A program made the translations under genes and the position numbers. The notes beneath the pieces are model-generated. The model did not search any database, was not told the origin of the DNA, and was given only the letters and a program-made list of their open reading frames with translations. A stretch of DNA of 64,000 bases, from NCBI GenBank assembly GCA_031216915.1, contig CM062297.1:367053704-367117703 (forward strand), read 5' to 3'. This DNA is from Pictodentalium vernedei (taxonomy: Eukaryota > Mollusca > Scaphopoda > Dentaliida > Dentaliidae). This document shows, one piece after another, positions 63,535 to 64,000 of the stretch (its first letter is position 1; each line of letters opens with the position of its first letter).

Positions 63535-64000
63535 ACGATATCATTGACCAACTACTGGAAGAAGAGCAAGGTGCCATGCCGCAGGGAAGCAATACAGAAG
63601 GCAAGACGGCAGTGGATCCTGCTGTTCCTTTTCCGAAGGAAGATCAGATCGATGGGGCCGAACGCGAATGACTAGATGCCGTAGCTTCCGGTGGGCAGAC
63701 CAAGCAGTTTCTTGGGATAAACATCACACTTGACCAGGTCGACGCCATGACCGATAAGGAAACCGATAAACTCAATGCCCGATATGAGGCACGGCTCGCC
63801 GCAGCAATGACGAAAACTCCGGGGAGCGCCGCCCTACAACTCTACACATGGGAGATCAGCATGTTTCTTCCCATACCCCCAAAACAAAACAAAAGTTGGT
63901 TGCTGATCTTGAAGCAGATCCATCTGTTGGGCACGCGCTGAACAGTACTACGTGCGAGCTATATCATCGCTATGGCATGTACTTAGAATCGCTATCCACG
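63535..64000 (+). CDS. Unknown protein region, element 2, cut by window end
   Basis: Starts MSCDDIIDQLLEEEQGAMPQ, an acidic, probably disordered N-terminus. A helical segment has MTDKETDKLNARYEARLAAA, and a last one near 63830 begins with ALQLYTWEISMFLPIPP. No domain recognised. It directly follows the ATPase and may be in the same transcript. Broken, and the end is outside the window. Confidence 0.45.

Larger units (their letters stand above)
58898..64000. mobile_element. Second virus-derived element (Polinton-like, other lineage), cut by window end
   Basis: Five gene regions with virus-like features lie close together: a membrane-anchored protein, a convergent coiled-coil/membrane protein, a probable jelly-roll capsid protein, an FtsK/HerA-type ATPase and an unknown protein. 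Their sequences are unlike the Polinton genes at 15-31 kb, and GC content is higher. I recall similar proteins in many marine invertebrates (corals in particular), annotated as hypothetical. No integrase or polymerase is seen, but the element continues past 64000. It is a fossil with about ten breaks in 5 kb, so it is older than the Polinton or under no constraint. Confidence 0.72.

Noticed and set aside
1-64000. Bacterial contamination
   Set aside because: SINE, LINEs, Tc1 transposon, Polinton and TATA boxes all indicate an animal genome; no bacterial operon or ribosome-binding pattern is seen.

Overview
The window looks like intergenic DNA from an animal genome, probably a marine invertebrate; the mollusc-like SINE tails are suggestive only. 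I found no host protein-coding gene, rRNA, tRNA gene or CRISPR. Almost everything recognisable is a mobile element, often one inside another. All coordinates were read by eye.

Region 1-9.8 kb: a minus-strand tRNA-derived SINE (120-473), a dispersed repeat (772-1270, second copy 9122-9520), a degenerate tandem array (about 1300-2640) carrying a MITE, a 22-bp-arm foldback (3679-3791), a 1-kb non-autonomous TIR element (5698-6692) and a dead Tc1-like transposon (7241-8912) with TA target duplications.

Region 9.8-36 kb: a LINE of the CR1/L2-like group (SGNH esterase, APE endonuclease, reverse transcriptase) is split by a Polinton/Maverick (12627-34978). The Polinton is flanked by a perfect 6-bp target duplication AGCAGC and has the usual AG...CT ends. 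Its terminal inverted repeats are very long (about 2.9 and 3.1 kb) and each carries its own mirrored pair of genes plus a palindromic tandem array. The core holds a membrane protein, a zinc-ribbon plus PLA2-like virion protein, integrase, major capsid protein, a fibre-like protein, adenain-type protease, protein-primed DNA polymerase B, two paralogous small genes, minor virion proteins, penton-like protein, packaging ATPase and a conserved late protein. Several genes look whole (capsid, ATPase, protease, PLA2-like protein), others are broken; I estimate about ten breaks, so it is a fairly recent fossil. Genes lie in alternating transcription blocks, with a shared AT-rich promoter-like motif upstream and shared hairpins at convergent ends.

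Region 36-49 kb: LINE fragments (an inverted 3' end at 36.6 kb, an ORF1 at 38.8-39.7 kb), a second SINE copy (42.3 kb), a second MITE copy (43.8 kb), many foldbacks including a repeated palindrome family, and a 1-kb foldback element with about 345-bp arms (47716-48714).

Region 49.3-55.8 kb: a nearly full-length minus-strand LINE with a PHD finger in ORF1, APE endonuclease, RT and a (GAA)n tail, inserted in a dispersed repeat whose uninterrupted copy lies at 57.6-57.9 kb.

Region 58.9-64 kb: a second, heavily broken virus-derived element of a different lineage from the Polinton. It has a membrane-anchored protein, a convergent coiled-coil/membrane protein, a probable jelly-roll capsid protein, a packaging-type ATPase and an unknown protein, and it runs off the window end. 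This element and the gene-bearing ends of the Polinton are the most novel parts.
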